From: Jiangella alba
GTDB taxonomy: Bacteria > Actinomycetota > Actinomycetes > Jiangellales > Jiangellaceae
Reading direction: 5' to 3'
Assembly: GCF_900106035.1 (NCBI RefSeq)
Contig: NZ_FNUC01000003.1
Coordinates: 1,598,501 to 1,662,500, forward strand
Length of the DNA stretch: 64,000 nucleotides
Shown here: positions 1 through 8,195 of the stretch, piece after piece
Numbering within the stretch: position 1 is the first letter of the stretch
Layout: every line of letters begins with the position of its first letter
Translations under genes and position numbers: made by a program
The notes under the pieces: generated by a model
What the model saw: the letters and a program-made list of their open reading frames with translations, nothing else
Databases searched by the model: none
What the model was told of the DNA's origin: nothing

Positions 1-806
1 TCGCCGGTCGACGTGGTGACCATGCCGGCCTCGTGCCGCAGGTTGAGGAACGTGCCGGTCTTGCTGCTGACGGTGACGGCGTCGGCGGCCAGCTCGGCGC
101 CCATCCGCTGGCGCACCTGGTGGCCCAGCAGCTCGCGCAGCCGCGCCGTCGCCGCAGGGACGCTGACGTCGTCGGTCCAGACGCGCTCGACCAGCGCCAC
201 CAGCCCGGCCGCCGTGCCGCTCGTGGCCGCGGCGACGTCCAGCGTCGGCAGCACGTGCCCGCCGCCGTCGGTGGTCGCGCGCACCGCCAGCTCCAGCGCC
301 AGCACGGGATCGTCCGGCGCGACCGCCGCCGCGGCCTCGTACAGCCGCCGCATCGGGTGCCGCACCACGATGCCGTCGCACCCCCAGCCCTGCAGCGTCG
401 CCGTGACCCGCTCCGGCGGCACCAGCGCGAACACGGCGTCGGCGGCGGCGTTGTCGCTCACCGACAGCATGAGCAGCAGCAGGTCCTCCAGCGCGACGCG
501 GCTCGGGTGCCGGAACAGCGCGGCGCCGGTCGGGCCGGGTGTCATGGCGCCGGGGACGAGGTCGACGGGGTGCGCGGGGTCCAGCTCGCCGGCGGCGACT
601 AGGTCGAGCACGACCAGCGCCAGCGGCAGCTTGCTCACCGACGCCAGTGCGTACGGCGCGTGCACGTCGAAGCCGAGATCCTCGCCGGTGTCGACGTTGC
701 GGGCGTACAGGGCGCCGCGCAGCCCGGTGGCGGCCCAGTCGGCGCGGATGTCGTGTGCCGTGCGCACCGCCTCGCCGGAGAACCCGAACGCCTCGGACGT
801 CGTCAC
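1..806 (-). CDS. class A beta-lactamase-like serine hydrolase (3' end cut by window)
   Basis: I see the serine beta-lactamase motifs in order: SVSK (Ser56, Lys59), SDN at 117-119 and KTG at 249-251. The reading frame opens with a GTG whose last bases overlap the LysR stop codon (GTGA), so the two genes are translationally coupled. 268 codons are visible and the frame runs off the left edge shortly after KTG, so little is missing. Two oddities: there is no signal peptide (it begins VTTSEAFGFSG), and I find no ExxLN omega-loop motif between SDN and KTG, where class A enzymes carry the deacylating glutamate. It could be a penicillin-binding or esterase-like serine hydrolase rather than an efficient beta-lactamase. 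The fold assignment is firm, the substrate is not. Confidence 0.75.
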   Translation of the reverse strand, partial: MTTSEAFGFSGEAVRTAHDIRADWAATGLRGALYARNVDTGEDLGFDVHAPYALASVSKLPLALVVLDLVAAGELDPAHPVDLVPGAMTPGPTGAALFRHPSRVALEDLLLLMLSVSDNAAADAVFALVPPERVTATLQGWGCDGIVVRHPMRRLYEAAAAVAPDDPVLALELAVRATTDGGGHVLPTLDVAAATSGTAAGLVALVERVWTDDVSVPAATARLRELLGHQVRQRMGAELAADAVTVSSKTGTFLNLRHEAGMVTTSTG

Positions 807-1693
807 CGCGGCTCCTCCGGGTCGGTGACCAGCCCGGCCGCACGGGCCAGCGCCGGCAGGACGGTGCCGACCAGCTCGCGCGGCACCTGCGCCCGGCCGG
901 CGACGGCGTACGTGCGGCGCACCGCGACGTCGCCGAGCGGGCGCCAGCGCAGCCGGTGCGCCGCGGCCCACGCGGGCGTGCACAGGACCGCGTCGCCGTA
1001 TTCGAGCGCGCAGGTCAGCGCCTCGGTGTCGGGGGTGCCGACGCGCAGTTGGCCGTCCAGCAGCCCGGCCAGCCGGGCGGCGCGGCGCACCGGGTCGCGG
1101 ACCCACGGCACGTCGTCCTCGGCGGACAGGTGCAGCGCCCGCGGCCGGCCGTCGTCGCCGCCGGAACGGCGCAGCTGGTCCAGGTGCAGCCGCCGCCCGC
1201 GCAGGTCGTCGGTCGCGGTGCCCCCGCCCAGCTCGGCGCCGGTCTCCTCCTCGTCCGGCGGGCAGGGCAGCAGCGCGACGTCGAGCCGGCCGCGGCGGAC
1301 GAGCGCGGCCCGCTCCGCGGCGGGCTGCTCGGCGAACGTCAGCGTGACGCCGGCCGCGGCGGCCAGCCGGCGGGCCGCCACCAGCGCCCGCGGGTCGGGC
1401 CCGGACGGGATGCCGGCGCTCAGGCCGGCGGCTCGGGCCGCGGCGGCCAGTTCGCGGAAGTGCCCGGCCCGGGCGACGAGGTCGGCGGCGTGGGGGAGCA
1501 GCGTGCGCCCGGCGTCGGTCAGCTCGACCTGCCGGGACGAGCGGTGCAGCAGCGTGCTGCCGAGGTCGCGCTCCAGCGCCGCGACCCGCCGGCTGACCAC
1601 CGGCTGCGGTGCGCCGCAGAGGTCGGCGCCGCGGGTGAAACTGCGGGCCTCGGCCACCGCGACGAACGCCTCCAGGTGCCGTAACAGATCCAC
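803..1693 (-). CDS. LysR-family transcriptional regulator
   Basis: The protein is about 296 residues, normal for LysR. The N-terminus (LLRHLEAFVAVAEARSF followed by a helix-turn-helix with PVVSRRVAALERDLG) is the typical LysR DNA-binding domain; the rest is the periplasmic-binding-like effector domain. I chose the GTG at 1693 because it places the helix-turn-helix at residue 2 onward; longer in-frame starts would add an unrelated arginine-rich extension and run into the divergent gene. It is read away from a class A beta-lactamase at 1805 and overlaps a second beta-lactamase-like gene downstream. This layout recalls AmpR/AmpC pairs, so control of one or both beta-lactamases is a reasonable inference. 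No inducer can be read from the sequence. Confidence 0.85.
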   Translation of the reverse strand: MDLLRHLEAFVAVAEARSFTRGADLCGAPQPVVSRRVAALERDLGSTLLHRSSRQVELTDAGRTLLPHAADLVARAGHFRELAAAARAAGLSAGIPSGPDPRALVAARRLAAAAGVTLTFAEQPAAERAALVRRGRLDVALLPCPPDEEETGAELGGGTATDDLRGRRLHLDQLRRSGGDDGRPRALHLSAEDDVPWVRDPVRRAARLAGLLDGQLRVGTPDTEALTCALEYGDAVLCTPAWAAAHRLRWRPLGDVAVRRTYAVAGRAQVPRELVGTVLPALARAAGLVTDPEEPR

Positions 1694-1701
1694 GGGCAGC
1701 C

Positions 1702-1727
1702 ACCATACCCATTCGGCATGGATCGGT
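1702..1727. promoter_or_regulatory. candidate LysR operator between divergent regulator and beta-lactamase
   Basis: The 111-bp divergent gap holds an interrupted dyad: ACC, four bases, CCAT, five bases, ATGG, three bases, GGT. The CCAT-N5-ATGG core is at 1709-1721. LysR proteins usually bind such dyads next to their own gene. The match is short and untested. Confidence 0.35.
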
Positions 1728-1804
1728 GGCGGTTGCGTCTTGGACATCGGTCCGGCCGCCTTGCGACGGTGACGGCGTTGGCGCACCGCCTCGAGGAGGA
1801 ACCC

Positions 1805-2692
1805 ATGACCCGTTCGCTCAGCCGCCGCGCCGTTCTGCGGGCCGGCCTCGCCGTCCCGCTGGCCGCGTCGGCCGGCCTGCTCGCCACCGGCGGCGCCGGG
1901 GCGGCCGGCTCCGGTCCGGACCCGGCGGTCCGCGAGTTGGAGCGCGCCCACGACGTCACGCTCGGCGTGAGCGCGACGAACCTCGCGACCGGCACCCGGC
2001 TCGCGCACCGGTCCGGCGACCGGTTCCCGATCCTGTCGGTGTTCAAGTCGATCGCCGCGGCCGCCGTCCTACGCGACCTCGACGAGTCGCGGCTGGAGCA
2101 CCGCGTCTGGTACCCGCCGGCCGACATCCTGCTGAACTCGGCGATCACCGCCGAGCACGTCGACACCGGCATGACCGTCGCGGAACTGTGCGACGCCGCG
2201 ATCCGCTTCAGCGACAACGCCGCCGGGAACCTGCTGCTGCGCGAGATCGGCGGCCCGCGCGGCCTGACCGCGTTCGCCCGGTCGACCGGCGACGACGCGA
2301 CCCGGCTGGACCGCTGGGAGATCGAGCTGAACACGGCCGAGCCGGGCGACGTGCGCGACACCTCGACGCCCGCGGCGCTGGCCCGCACGTTCGCCGGCCT
2401 GCTCGTCGGCGACCTGCTGCGGCCGCGGGACCGGCGGCGGCTGCGCGACTGGATGCTGGCGAACACGACCTCCGGTCCGCGCTTCCGCGACGCGCTGCCG
2501 GACGGCTGGCGGCTGGCCGACAAGACCGGCGCCGGCGACTACGGCGCCAACAACGACGCCGGGGTGGCATGGAACCCGGCGGGCCAGCCGATCGTCATCG
2601 TTGCCATGAGCCGCCGCGCCGAGCGCGACGCCCCGCGCGTCGACGCCGCCCTGGCCGACGTGGCCCGGCTGGTGGTGCGGCGGCTCGGCTGA
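1805..2692 (+). CDS. class A beta-lactamase with Tat signal
   Basis: A complete class A serine beta-lactamase of 295 residues. All family motifs are present: SVFK (Ser78, Lys81), SDN 136-138, the omega-loop ExxLN with Glu172 and Asn176, and KTG 240-242. The N-terminus carries a twin-arginine export signal (SRRAVLRAG) followed by a hydrophobic stretch and an AGA-type cleavage region near residue 34, so it should be exported folded. The ATG at 1805 is preceded by a strong GAGGAGG ribosome site. It stands divergent to the LysR gene and upstream of a MecA-like transpeptidase. It should hydrolyse beta-lactams; the spectrum cannot be read from sequence alone. Confidence 0.93.
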   Translation: MTRSLSRRAVLRAGLAVPLAASAGLLATGGAGAAGSGPDPAVRELERAHDVTLGVSATNLATGTRLAHRSGDRFPILSVFKSIAAAAVLRDLDESRLEHRVWYPPADILLNSAITAEHVDTGMTVAELCDAAIRFSDNAAGNLLLREIGGPRGLTAFARSTGDDATRLDRWEIELNTAEPGDVRDTSTPAALARTFAGLLVGDLLRPRDRRRLRDWMLANTTSGPRFRDALPDGWRLADKTGAGDYGANNDAGVAWNPAGQPIVIVAMSRRAERDAPRVDAALADVARLVVRRLG

Positions 2693-2751
2693 CCGGGGGC
2701 GATGTGCATTGGCGCTAGGGTATGCGGGACGACGGTGAGGAACGGGGAACA

Positions 2752-4770
2752 ATGATCAGGACGCGGCGAACTCTCGCGGCCATGGCCGGTGGCGTGTTGG
2801 TGGCGACGGCGGCGGGGTGCAGCAGCGACGATCCGCCCGACGCCACGCCGGTGGCCGAGCAGCTGGCCGACGCGGTCGCGTCCGGCGACTTCACCGGCGT
2901 CCCGCTCGGCGACGCCGGTGCCGAGGACGCGAACGCGGCCGTCGAGGCCATGGTCGCCGGCATGGGGGCGGCCACCCGCACCGTCACCGTCGCCGACCTC
3001 GCGCAGACCGACGACGAGAACACCCGCGAGGTCACCCTCGACGTCGGCTGGGACCTCGACGGCTCCGCCGCGTCGCCCGCGGAGGGGACGGAGACGCCGG
3101 CGGAGACGCCCGCGGCCACCTCCGCGACCCCGGACACCCCCGACTGGACCTATCAGACGACCGCCACGCTGCGGGTCGCCGACGACACCGAGGCCGGCTG
3201 GACGGTCGACTGGTCGCCCGCGGTCCTGCACCCGCAGCTCACCGACGGCGCCACGCTCGACCTCTCGCGCACGCAGGCGCCGCGCGCGGACATCCTGGGC
3301 GCCGGCGGCGCGGTCGTCGTCACCGAGCGGCCCGTGTACCGCATCGGCATCGACAAGACCCGCGTCGACGCCGCGCTGGCGCCCGCGTCCGCCGCGTCGC
3401 TGGCCGAGCTGGTGGGCGTCGACCCGGCCGGGTTCACCGAGCGCGTCCAGGGCGCGGGGGAGCGGGCCTTCGTCGACGCCATCACGCTGCGCGAGGGCGA
3501 CGCCGCGCCGCTGCTGGACCAGATCGCGGCCATCGAGGGCGCCGTCGCCATCGACGACACGCTCGCGCTGGCCCCGACCCGCGACTTCGCCCGGCCCGTC
3601 CTCGGCACCGTCGGCGACGCCACGGCCGAACTGGTCGAGGAGTCCGGCGGGCGCATCGTCGCCGGTGACGTCGTCGGGCTGTCCGGGCTGCAGGCGCAGT
3701 ACGACGAGCAGCTCGGCGGCACGCCCGGGCTGGCCGTCGAGCTGGTGCCGCCGGCGCCGGCCGACGACCCCACCGCCACCGCGTCCCCCGCCGCGGACGC
3801 GCCCGCGGACGAGTCCGCGCCGGCCGAGCCGGAGGTGCTGTTCGAGCGCGAGCCGGTGGCCGGCACCCCGCTGGCGACGACGCTCGACATCGACCTGCAG
3901 ACCCGCGCCGAGACCATCCTCGCCGACGTCGGCCCGGCCAGCGCCATCGTCGCGGTCCAGCCGTCCACCGGCGCCGTCCTGGCCGCGGCCAGCGGGCCCG
4001 GCGGCGAGGGCTACTCGACGGCGACGCTCGGCCAGTACGCGCCCGGCTCGACGTTCAAGGTGGTGACGTCGCTGGCGCTGCTGCGCGCCGGGCTGACCGC
4101 CGAGTCCACGGTGCCGTGCACCCCGACGGTCACCGTCGACGGCCGCGCGTTCGAGAACTACGACGACTACCCGTCCGGCGCCCTCGGCGACATCACCCTG
4201 CGCCAGGCCGTCGCGAACTCCTGCAACACCGCGTTCATCAGCCAGAACGGTGTCGCCGACCAGGCCGCGCTGGCGCAGGCCGCGGCGTCGCTGGGGCTCG
4301 GCGCCGAGTACCAGGCCGGCGCGCCGGCCTTCCTCGGCGCGGTCCCGGCCGAGGCCGACGGCACCGCGCACGCCGCGTCGATGATCGGCCAGGGCGAGGT
4401 GCTGGCGTCGCCGCTGGCCATGGCCACGGTGGCCGCCTCGGTCGCCGCCGGGCACACGGTGGCGCCGACGCTGGTCGACCCGCCCGCCGCGGCGCCCGAG
4501 AGCACCCTGACCGCCGACGAGGCGGCCGTCCTGCAGGACCTCATGCGCGCCGTGGTCGAGGACGGCAGCGGCGCGTTCCTCGGCGACGTCCCCGGCGACC
4601 CCGTCGGCGCGAAGACCGGCACCGCCGAGTACGAGGCCGACGGCGAGGTCCGGTTGCACGCCTGGATGATCGCGACGCAGGGCGACCTCGCCGTCGCGGT
4701 GTTCGTCGAGGACGGCGAGTCCGGCTCGCGCACCGCCGGCCCGCTGCTGGAAGCCTTCCTAGGCGGCTGA
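2752..4770 (+). CDS. penicillin-binding transpeptidase, MecA/PBP2a-like lipoprotein
   Basis: A 672-residue peptidoglycan transpeptidase. It starts with a lipoprotein signal (LVATAAGC, lipidated Cys23). Residues about 30-180 look like the NTF2-like MecA_N domain, then a dimerisation domain, an Ala/Pro/Asp linker, and a class B transpeptidase with STFK (Ser433, Lys436), SCN (490-492) and KTG (621-623). The ATG at 2752 has a GAGG/GGGG ribosome site; a TAGGGT -10 element lies at 2716-2721. This architecture is that of actinobacterial and PBP2a-type proteins, some of which have low beta-lactam affinity. Its place beside two beta-lactamase-like genes suggests a role in resistance, which is inference. 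The last 12 bases overlap the convergent acyltransferase. Confidence 0.9.
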   Translation: MIRTRRTLAAMAGGVLVATAAGCSSDDPPDATPVAEQLADAVASGDFTGVPLGDAGAEDANAAVEAMVAGMGAATRTVTVADLAQTDDENTREVTLDVGWDLDGSAASPAEGTETPAETPAATSATPDTPDWTYQTTATLRVADDTEAGWTVDWSPAVLHPQLTDGATLDLSRTQAPRADILGAGGAVVVTERPVYRIGIDKTRVDAALAPASAASLAELVGVDPAGFTERVQGAGERAFVDAITLREGDAAPLLDQIAAIEGAVAIDDTLALAPTRDFARPVLGTVGDATAELVEESGGRIVAGDVVGLSGLQAQYDEQLGGTPGLAVELVPPAPADDPTATASPAADAPADESAPAEPEVLFEREPVAGTPLATTLDIDLQTRAETILADVGPASAIVAVQPSTGAVLAAASGPGGEGYSTATLGQYAPGSTFKVVTSLALLRAGLTAESTVPCTPTVTVDGRAFENYDDYPSGALGDITLRQAVANSCNTAFISQNGVADQAALAQAAASLGLGAEYQAGAPAFLGAVPAEADGTAHAASMIGQGEVLASPLAMATVAASVAAGHTVAPTLVDPPAAAPESTLTADEAAVLQDLMRAVVEDGSGAFLGDVPGDPVGAKTGTAEYEADGEVRLHAWMIATQGDLAVAVFVEDGESGSRTAGPLLEAFLGG

Positions 4771-6852
4771 CCGGCGGGCCGCGGCGAGGTACGGGCGCAG
4801 CTGCGTCTCCAGGTGCGAGGCGAGGCTGCGCGCGTACGTCGCGGTGAGGTGGTGGTCGTCGCGCCAGACCACCACGTTGCCGATGACCGCGGGGCACTCG
4901 TCGGTCGGGCAGATGGCCCGGTTGAGGTCGACGACGTCGACGTCGCCCAGCTCGCCGGCGGCCACCCGCTGCTCGTCGCCGGCCTTCTCGACGGCGTCGG
5001 CGCGCGGCTGGGCGCACTCGGTGAGGCGGTCCGGGTTCGCGCTGACGCACTCGGCCGGGTCCTGGTCGAGCCACGGCGTGTTCTCCAGCACCACCAGCTC
5101 GACCCCGGCGTCGCGCACCGCCTGCCAGCTGTCGCGCAGCCCGTCGGCCAGCCGCTCGGCACTGGCGTCGTCGCCCAGCTCGCGGCCGTCCTCCCACACC
5201 CGGTACGAGTTGCTGCCCGACGTCACCACCAGCTCCGGCTTGTCCGGGCCGGTCAGGCGGTCCAGCAGCGCCTCGTTCCAGTCGTGGCAGGACGTGTACG
5301 GCGCACCGGCCGCGGTCGTGACCTCGACGGAGAAGAACCCGCAGGACGACTTCGTGTACGTCTCGATGCGCCAGCCGTACCGCTCGCCCAGCACGTCCAG
5401 CGCGGGCTGCCACTGCGCCGCGTGCGAGTCGCCGGCCAGCGCGATGACGCGGCCGGCGTCGAGGTCGCCGTACGCGCAGCTGGCGAGGTCGGCGTCCTCG
5501 GCGTTCTGCTGGCAGCCGTCGGGGTAGATGTCCGGGTTGTCCTCGGGGACGTCGATCGGGTCCGGCGTCATCGCGGGCACCTGGTCGACGGGGACGCCGT
5601 CGGGGTCGCCGGCCGGGTCGGGTGCGAGGACGGCGGCGCCCGGCGCGGCGTCGGCGGTCGCGTACTCCGGGACCGCCTTGACCGTGACCAGCGCGGCCAG
5701 CAGCGCCGTCGCCGTCGCCGCCACCCCGACGGCGAACGCCCGCCGCGGCCGGACGGCGAGCACGCGGGCGTGGTGGATCGGCGCCTCGACCAGCCGGTGC
5801 GTGAGCCAGGCCGGCACGAACGCGGCCAGCACCACCAGCGTCCCCTGCTGCGGCGACAGCGCGCCCCACACCGCACCGGCCGTCAGCAGCAGCGGCCAGT
5901 GCCACAGGTACAGCGAGTACGACAACCCGCCCACCCACCGCATCGGGGCGCTCCCGAGCAGCCGCCCCGGCGTCGTCCGCACCGTCGAAACGCCCGCCGC
6001 GATCACCGCGGCCGTCCCGAGCACCGGCAGCAGCGCCGCCGCGCCGGGGAACGCCGTCGCAGCGTCGTAGGTCAGGGCCGCCCAGCCGACGGCCGCCAGT
6101 CCGCCGCCGGCCAGCGCGCCGGCCACCCACGCCGGCAGCCGTTCCAGCCGCCGCGCGCCGATCGCCACCGCCGCACCGGCCGCCAGCTCCCACGCCCGCG
6201 TCGTCGACACGAAGTACGCCGCGCCCGGCGACGCCGCCGTCAGGTGCACCGACCACGCGAACGACGGCACCGCGACCGCCGCGAGCCCGGCCAGCAGCGT
6301 CCGCCGCACCGACCCGCCGCGGCGGCGCCGGCACCACCACACCAGCGCGAGGATCAGCACCGGCCAGAGCAGGTAGAACTGCTCCTCGACGGCCAGTGAC
6401 CAGAAGTGCTGCACGGGGCTGGGCGCGTCGCCCGCGGCCAGGTAGTCGACCGAGTCGGCGGCCAGGGTCCAGTTGACCACGTACGTCGCCGACGCCGCGA
6501 TGTCGCCGGCCACCGACGGCCAGCGCAGCGGCGGGAGCAGCAGCAACGTCAGCCCGGCCGTCGCGGCCAGCACGACCGCCGTCGCCGGGAGCAGCCGGCG
6601 GATCCGGCGGGCGTAGAAGCGGCCCAGCCGCAGTCGCCCGGTCGATTCGACCTCGCGCAGGATCAGCCCGGTGATGAGGAAGCCGGAGATGACGAAGAAC
6701 ACGTCCACGCCGACGAACCCGCCGCTGACCAGCGGCAGGCCCGCGTGATAGGCGAGCACGAGCAGCACCGCGACGGCGCGCAGGCCCTCGACGTCCGGCC
6801 GGAACCGAGGACGGGCCTCGGCTCCGGCTGTCGCCGTGGTGGCGGAAGTCAG
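4759..6852 (-). CDS. acyltransferase 3 (OafA/YrhL) with C-terminal SGNH domain
   Basis: A membrane O-acyltransferase of about 697 residues. The N-terminal half is an acyltransferase-3 domain with GLRAVAVLLVLAYHAG in the first helix (conserved His) and GVDVFFVISGFLITG, then about ten membrane helices. The C-terminal half is an extracytoplasmic SGNH domain with GDSHAAQW (block I Ser), TSGSNSYRVW and DDHHLTATYA (catalytic Asp/His). Such fused proteins acetylate surface glycans or peptidoglycan. Start problem: no ATG, GTG or TTG occurs between the phosphofructokinase stop and the first transmembrane helix in this frame. The only sensible start is a CTG at 6852 that overlaps the upstream TGA (CTGA). 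Function is solid, the start codon is not. Confidence 0.85.
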   Translation of the reverse strand: MTSATTATAGAEARPRFRPDVEGLRAVAVLLVLAYHAGLPLVSGGFVGVDVFFVISGFLITGLILREVESTGRLRLGRFYARRIRRLLPATAVVLAATAGLTLLLLPPLRWPSVAGDIAASATYVVNWTLAADSVDYLAAGDAPSPVQHFWSLAVEEQFYLLWPVLILALVWWCRRRRGGSVRRTLLAGLAAVAVPSFAWSVHLTAASPGAAYFVSTTRAWELAAGAAVAIGARRLERLPAWVAGALAGGGLAAVGWAALTYDAATAFPGAAALLPVLGTAAVIAAGVSTVRTTPGRLLGSAPMRWVGGLSYSLYLWHWPLLLTAGAVWGALSPQQGTLVVLAAFVPAWLTHRLVEAPIHHARVLAVRPRRAFAVGVAATATALLAALVTVKAVPEYATADAAPGAAVLAPDPAGDPDGVPVDQVPAMTPDPIDVPEDNPDIYPDGCQQNAEDADLASCAYGDLDAGRVIALAGDSHAAQWQPALDVLGERYGWRIETYTKSSCGFFSVEVTTAAGAPYTSCHDWNEALLDRLTGPDKPELVVTSGSNSYRVWEDGRELGDDASAERLADGLRDSWQAVRDAGVELVVLENTPWLDQDPAECVSANPDRLTECAQPRADAVEKAGDEQRVAAGELGDVDVVDLNRAICPTDECPAVIGNVVVWRDDHHLTATYARSLASHLETQLRPYLAAARRSAA

Positions 6853-8063
6853 GCCGGCTGCCCGATCGCCCCGATCAGGTCGGCGAACCAGGGCGTGGAC
6901 GGGTCGAACTCCTTGCCGCCCTTGATGCGGTCGAACTCGATGGCGCGCAGCCGGCCGCCGCGCTCCTCGTCGTGGCCGATCAGCCCGCCCTCGTGCCGCA
7001 GCGCGCACTCGACGGCGAGGTCGGTGCAGCTCTTGATGAGGCGCAGGTCGTCGGAGTTGGCGGCGGCGGAGCGGCTGAAGTAGCCGCTCTTCTGCACCAT
7101 GACCTTCTCGGCGCCGACCCGGGCGGCGAACTGCTTCGCGAACCAGGCGCCGGGGTTGATCTTGTCGATCTTGACGTGGCCGAACGGGTCGCGGGGGACC
7201 TCTTCGCCGGCCGCCTCGAGCTCGCCGACGATGGCGTCGACACCGGCGCCCTCGGACAGGAAGATGTTGACGCAGCCCAGGTCGTCCATCAGCGAGCGCA
7301 GCCGGCCGGCCTCGGCGTCGAGGTCGAGCTTCTGCTCGGGCACGTACACGGCGTGGACGTCCCAGCGGCGAGGGTCGACGCCCAGCTCGGGCGCCCATTC
7401 CTGGGCGGCCAGCCACTTGCGGTAGGCGCGTGCCGTGGCGGCCGTCAGCCAGCCGCAGTGCCGGCCCATGACCTCGTGCACGATGAGCATGCGCGGGTTG
7501 GAGGAGTGCTCGGCGATGATGTTGCGGGCATAGACCGAGCCCTGCTCGGCGGCCGTCCAGGCGCCCAGGCTCTGCCGCACCGGCACGATGTCGTTGTCGA
7601 CGGTCTTCGGCAGCCCGACGACGGTCAGCTCGTAGTCGTTCGTCGCGAGGTAGGCGGCGAGGTCGGCGGCCGTGGTGTTGGTGTCGTCGCCGCCGATGGT
7701 GTGCAGCACGTCGACGCCGTCGCGGGTGAGCTGCTCGGCGGCCACGTGCAGCGGGTCCTGGCCCTCCTGGACCAGCCCGCGCTTCACGCAGTCGGCGACG
7801 TTGGTCAGCTTGACCCGGCTGTTGCCGATGGGGGAGCCGCCGAACCGGTGCAGCCGCGACGCCGTGGCCCGCATCTCGGGCGTGACGGTGATGGAGCGGC
7901 CGGTCAGCAGGCCCGCGTAGCCGTCGAGATAAGCGATGATCTCGACCTCGGGCGCGATCTCGGTGTACCGCTCGATCAGGCCGCCGACGGCCGACGACAG
8001 GCACGGCGCCAGGCCGCCGGCCGTGAGCATCGCGACCTTGCGCACCGGTGTGCTCTCGGGCAT
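6849..8063 (-). CDS. pfp: pyrophosphate--fructose-6-phosphate 1-phosphotransferase
   Basis: A 404-residue phosphofructokinase. GGDDT at 124-128 and PKTVDND at 152-158 are the signatures of the PPi-using branch: the second Asp in GGDD and the Lys of PKT exclude ATP and favour pyrophosphate. The enzyme catalyses reversible phosphorylation of fructose 6-phosphate in glycolysis and gluconeogenesis. The ATG at 8063 follows a short AAGG-containing leader. The downstream acyltransferase overlaps its stop codon, so the two are probably cotranscribed although their functions are unrelated. The divergent DAHP synthase begins 132 bp away. Confidence 0.92.
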   Translation of the reverse strand: MPESTPVRKVAMLTAGGLAPCLSSAVGGLIERYTEIAPEVEIIAYLDGYAGLLTGRSITVTPEMRATASRLHRFGGSPIGNSRVKLTNVADCVKRGLVQEGQDPLHVAAEQLTRDGVDVLHTIGGDDTNTTAADLAAYLATNDYELTVVGLPKTVDNDIVPVRQSLGAWTAAEQGSVYARNIIAEHSSNPRMLIVHEVMGRHCGWLTAATARAYRKWLAAQEWAPELGVDPRRWDVHAVYVPEQKLDLDAEAGRLRSLMDDLGCVNIFLSEGAGVDAIVGELEAAGEEVPRDPFGHVKIDKINPGAWFAKQFAARVGAEKVMVQKSGYFSRSAAANSDDLRLIKSCTDLAVECALRHEGGLIGHDEERGGRLRAIEFDRIKGGKEFDPSTPWFADLIGAIGQPA

Positions 8064-8182
8064 GTGAGGTGACCTTCTGTCGGAGGGGACGGATCGCCTG
8101 ACACCCTACCTTCGGCACCTGAGACCGCCAGGCGAGCTGTCCGGGGTATGGGCGTTCGCGGCGGGCGCGACGCGGCGCGGCC

Positions 8183-8188
8183 TACCCT
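8183..8188 (+). promoter_or_regulatory. -10 element TACCCT of leaderless DAHP synthase mRNA
   Basis: TACCCT ends 7 bases before the GTG start at 8196 with no purine-rich ribosome site between, the usual actinobacterial leaderless arrangement. Confidence 0.5.
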
Positions 8189-8195
8189 GTCAGGT

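Noticed and set aside
4759..8118. A single 1119-codon minus-strand frame covering both the acyltransferase and the phosphofructokinase region
   Set aside because: Only the 4759-6852 part has family motifs. The remainder is an out-of-frame arginine-rich shadow of the phosphofructokinase gene, so this is not a fusion protein.
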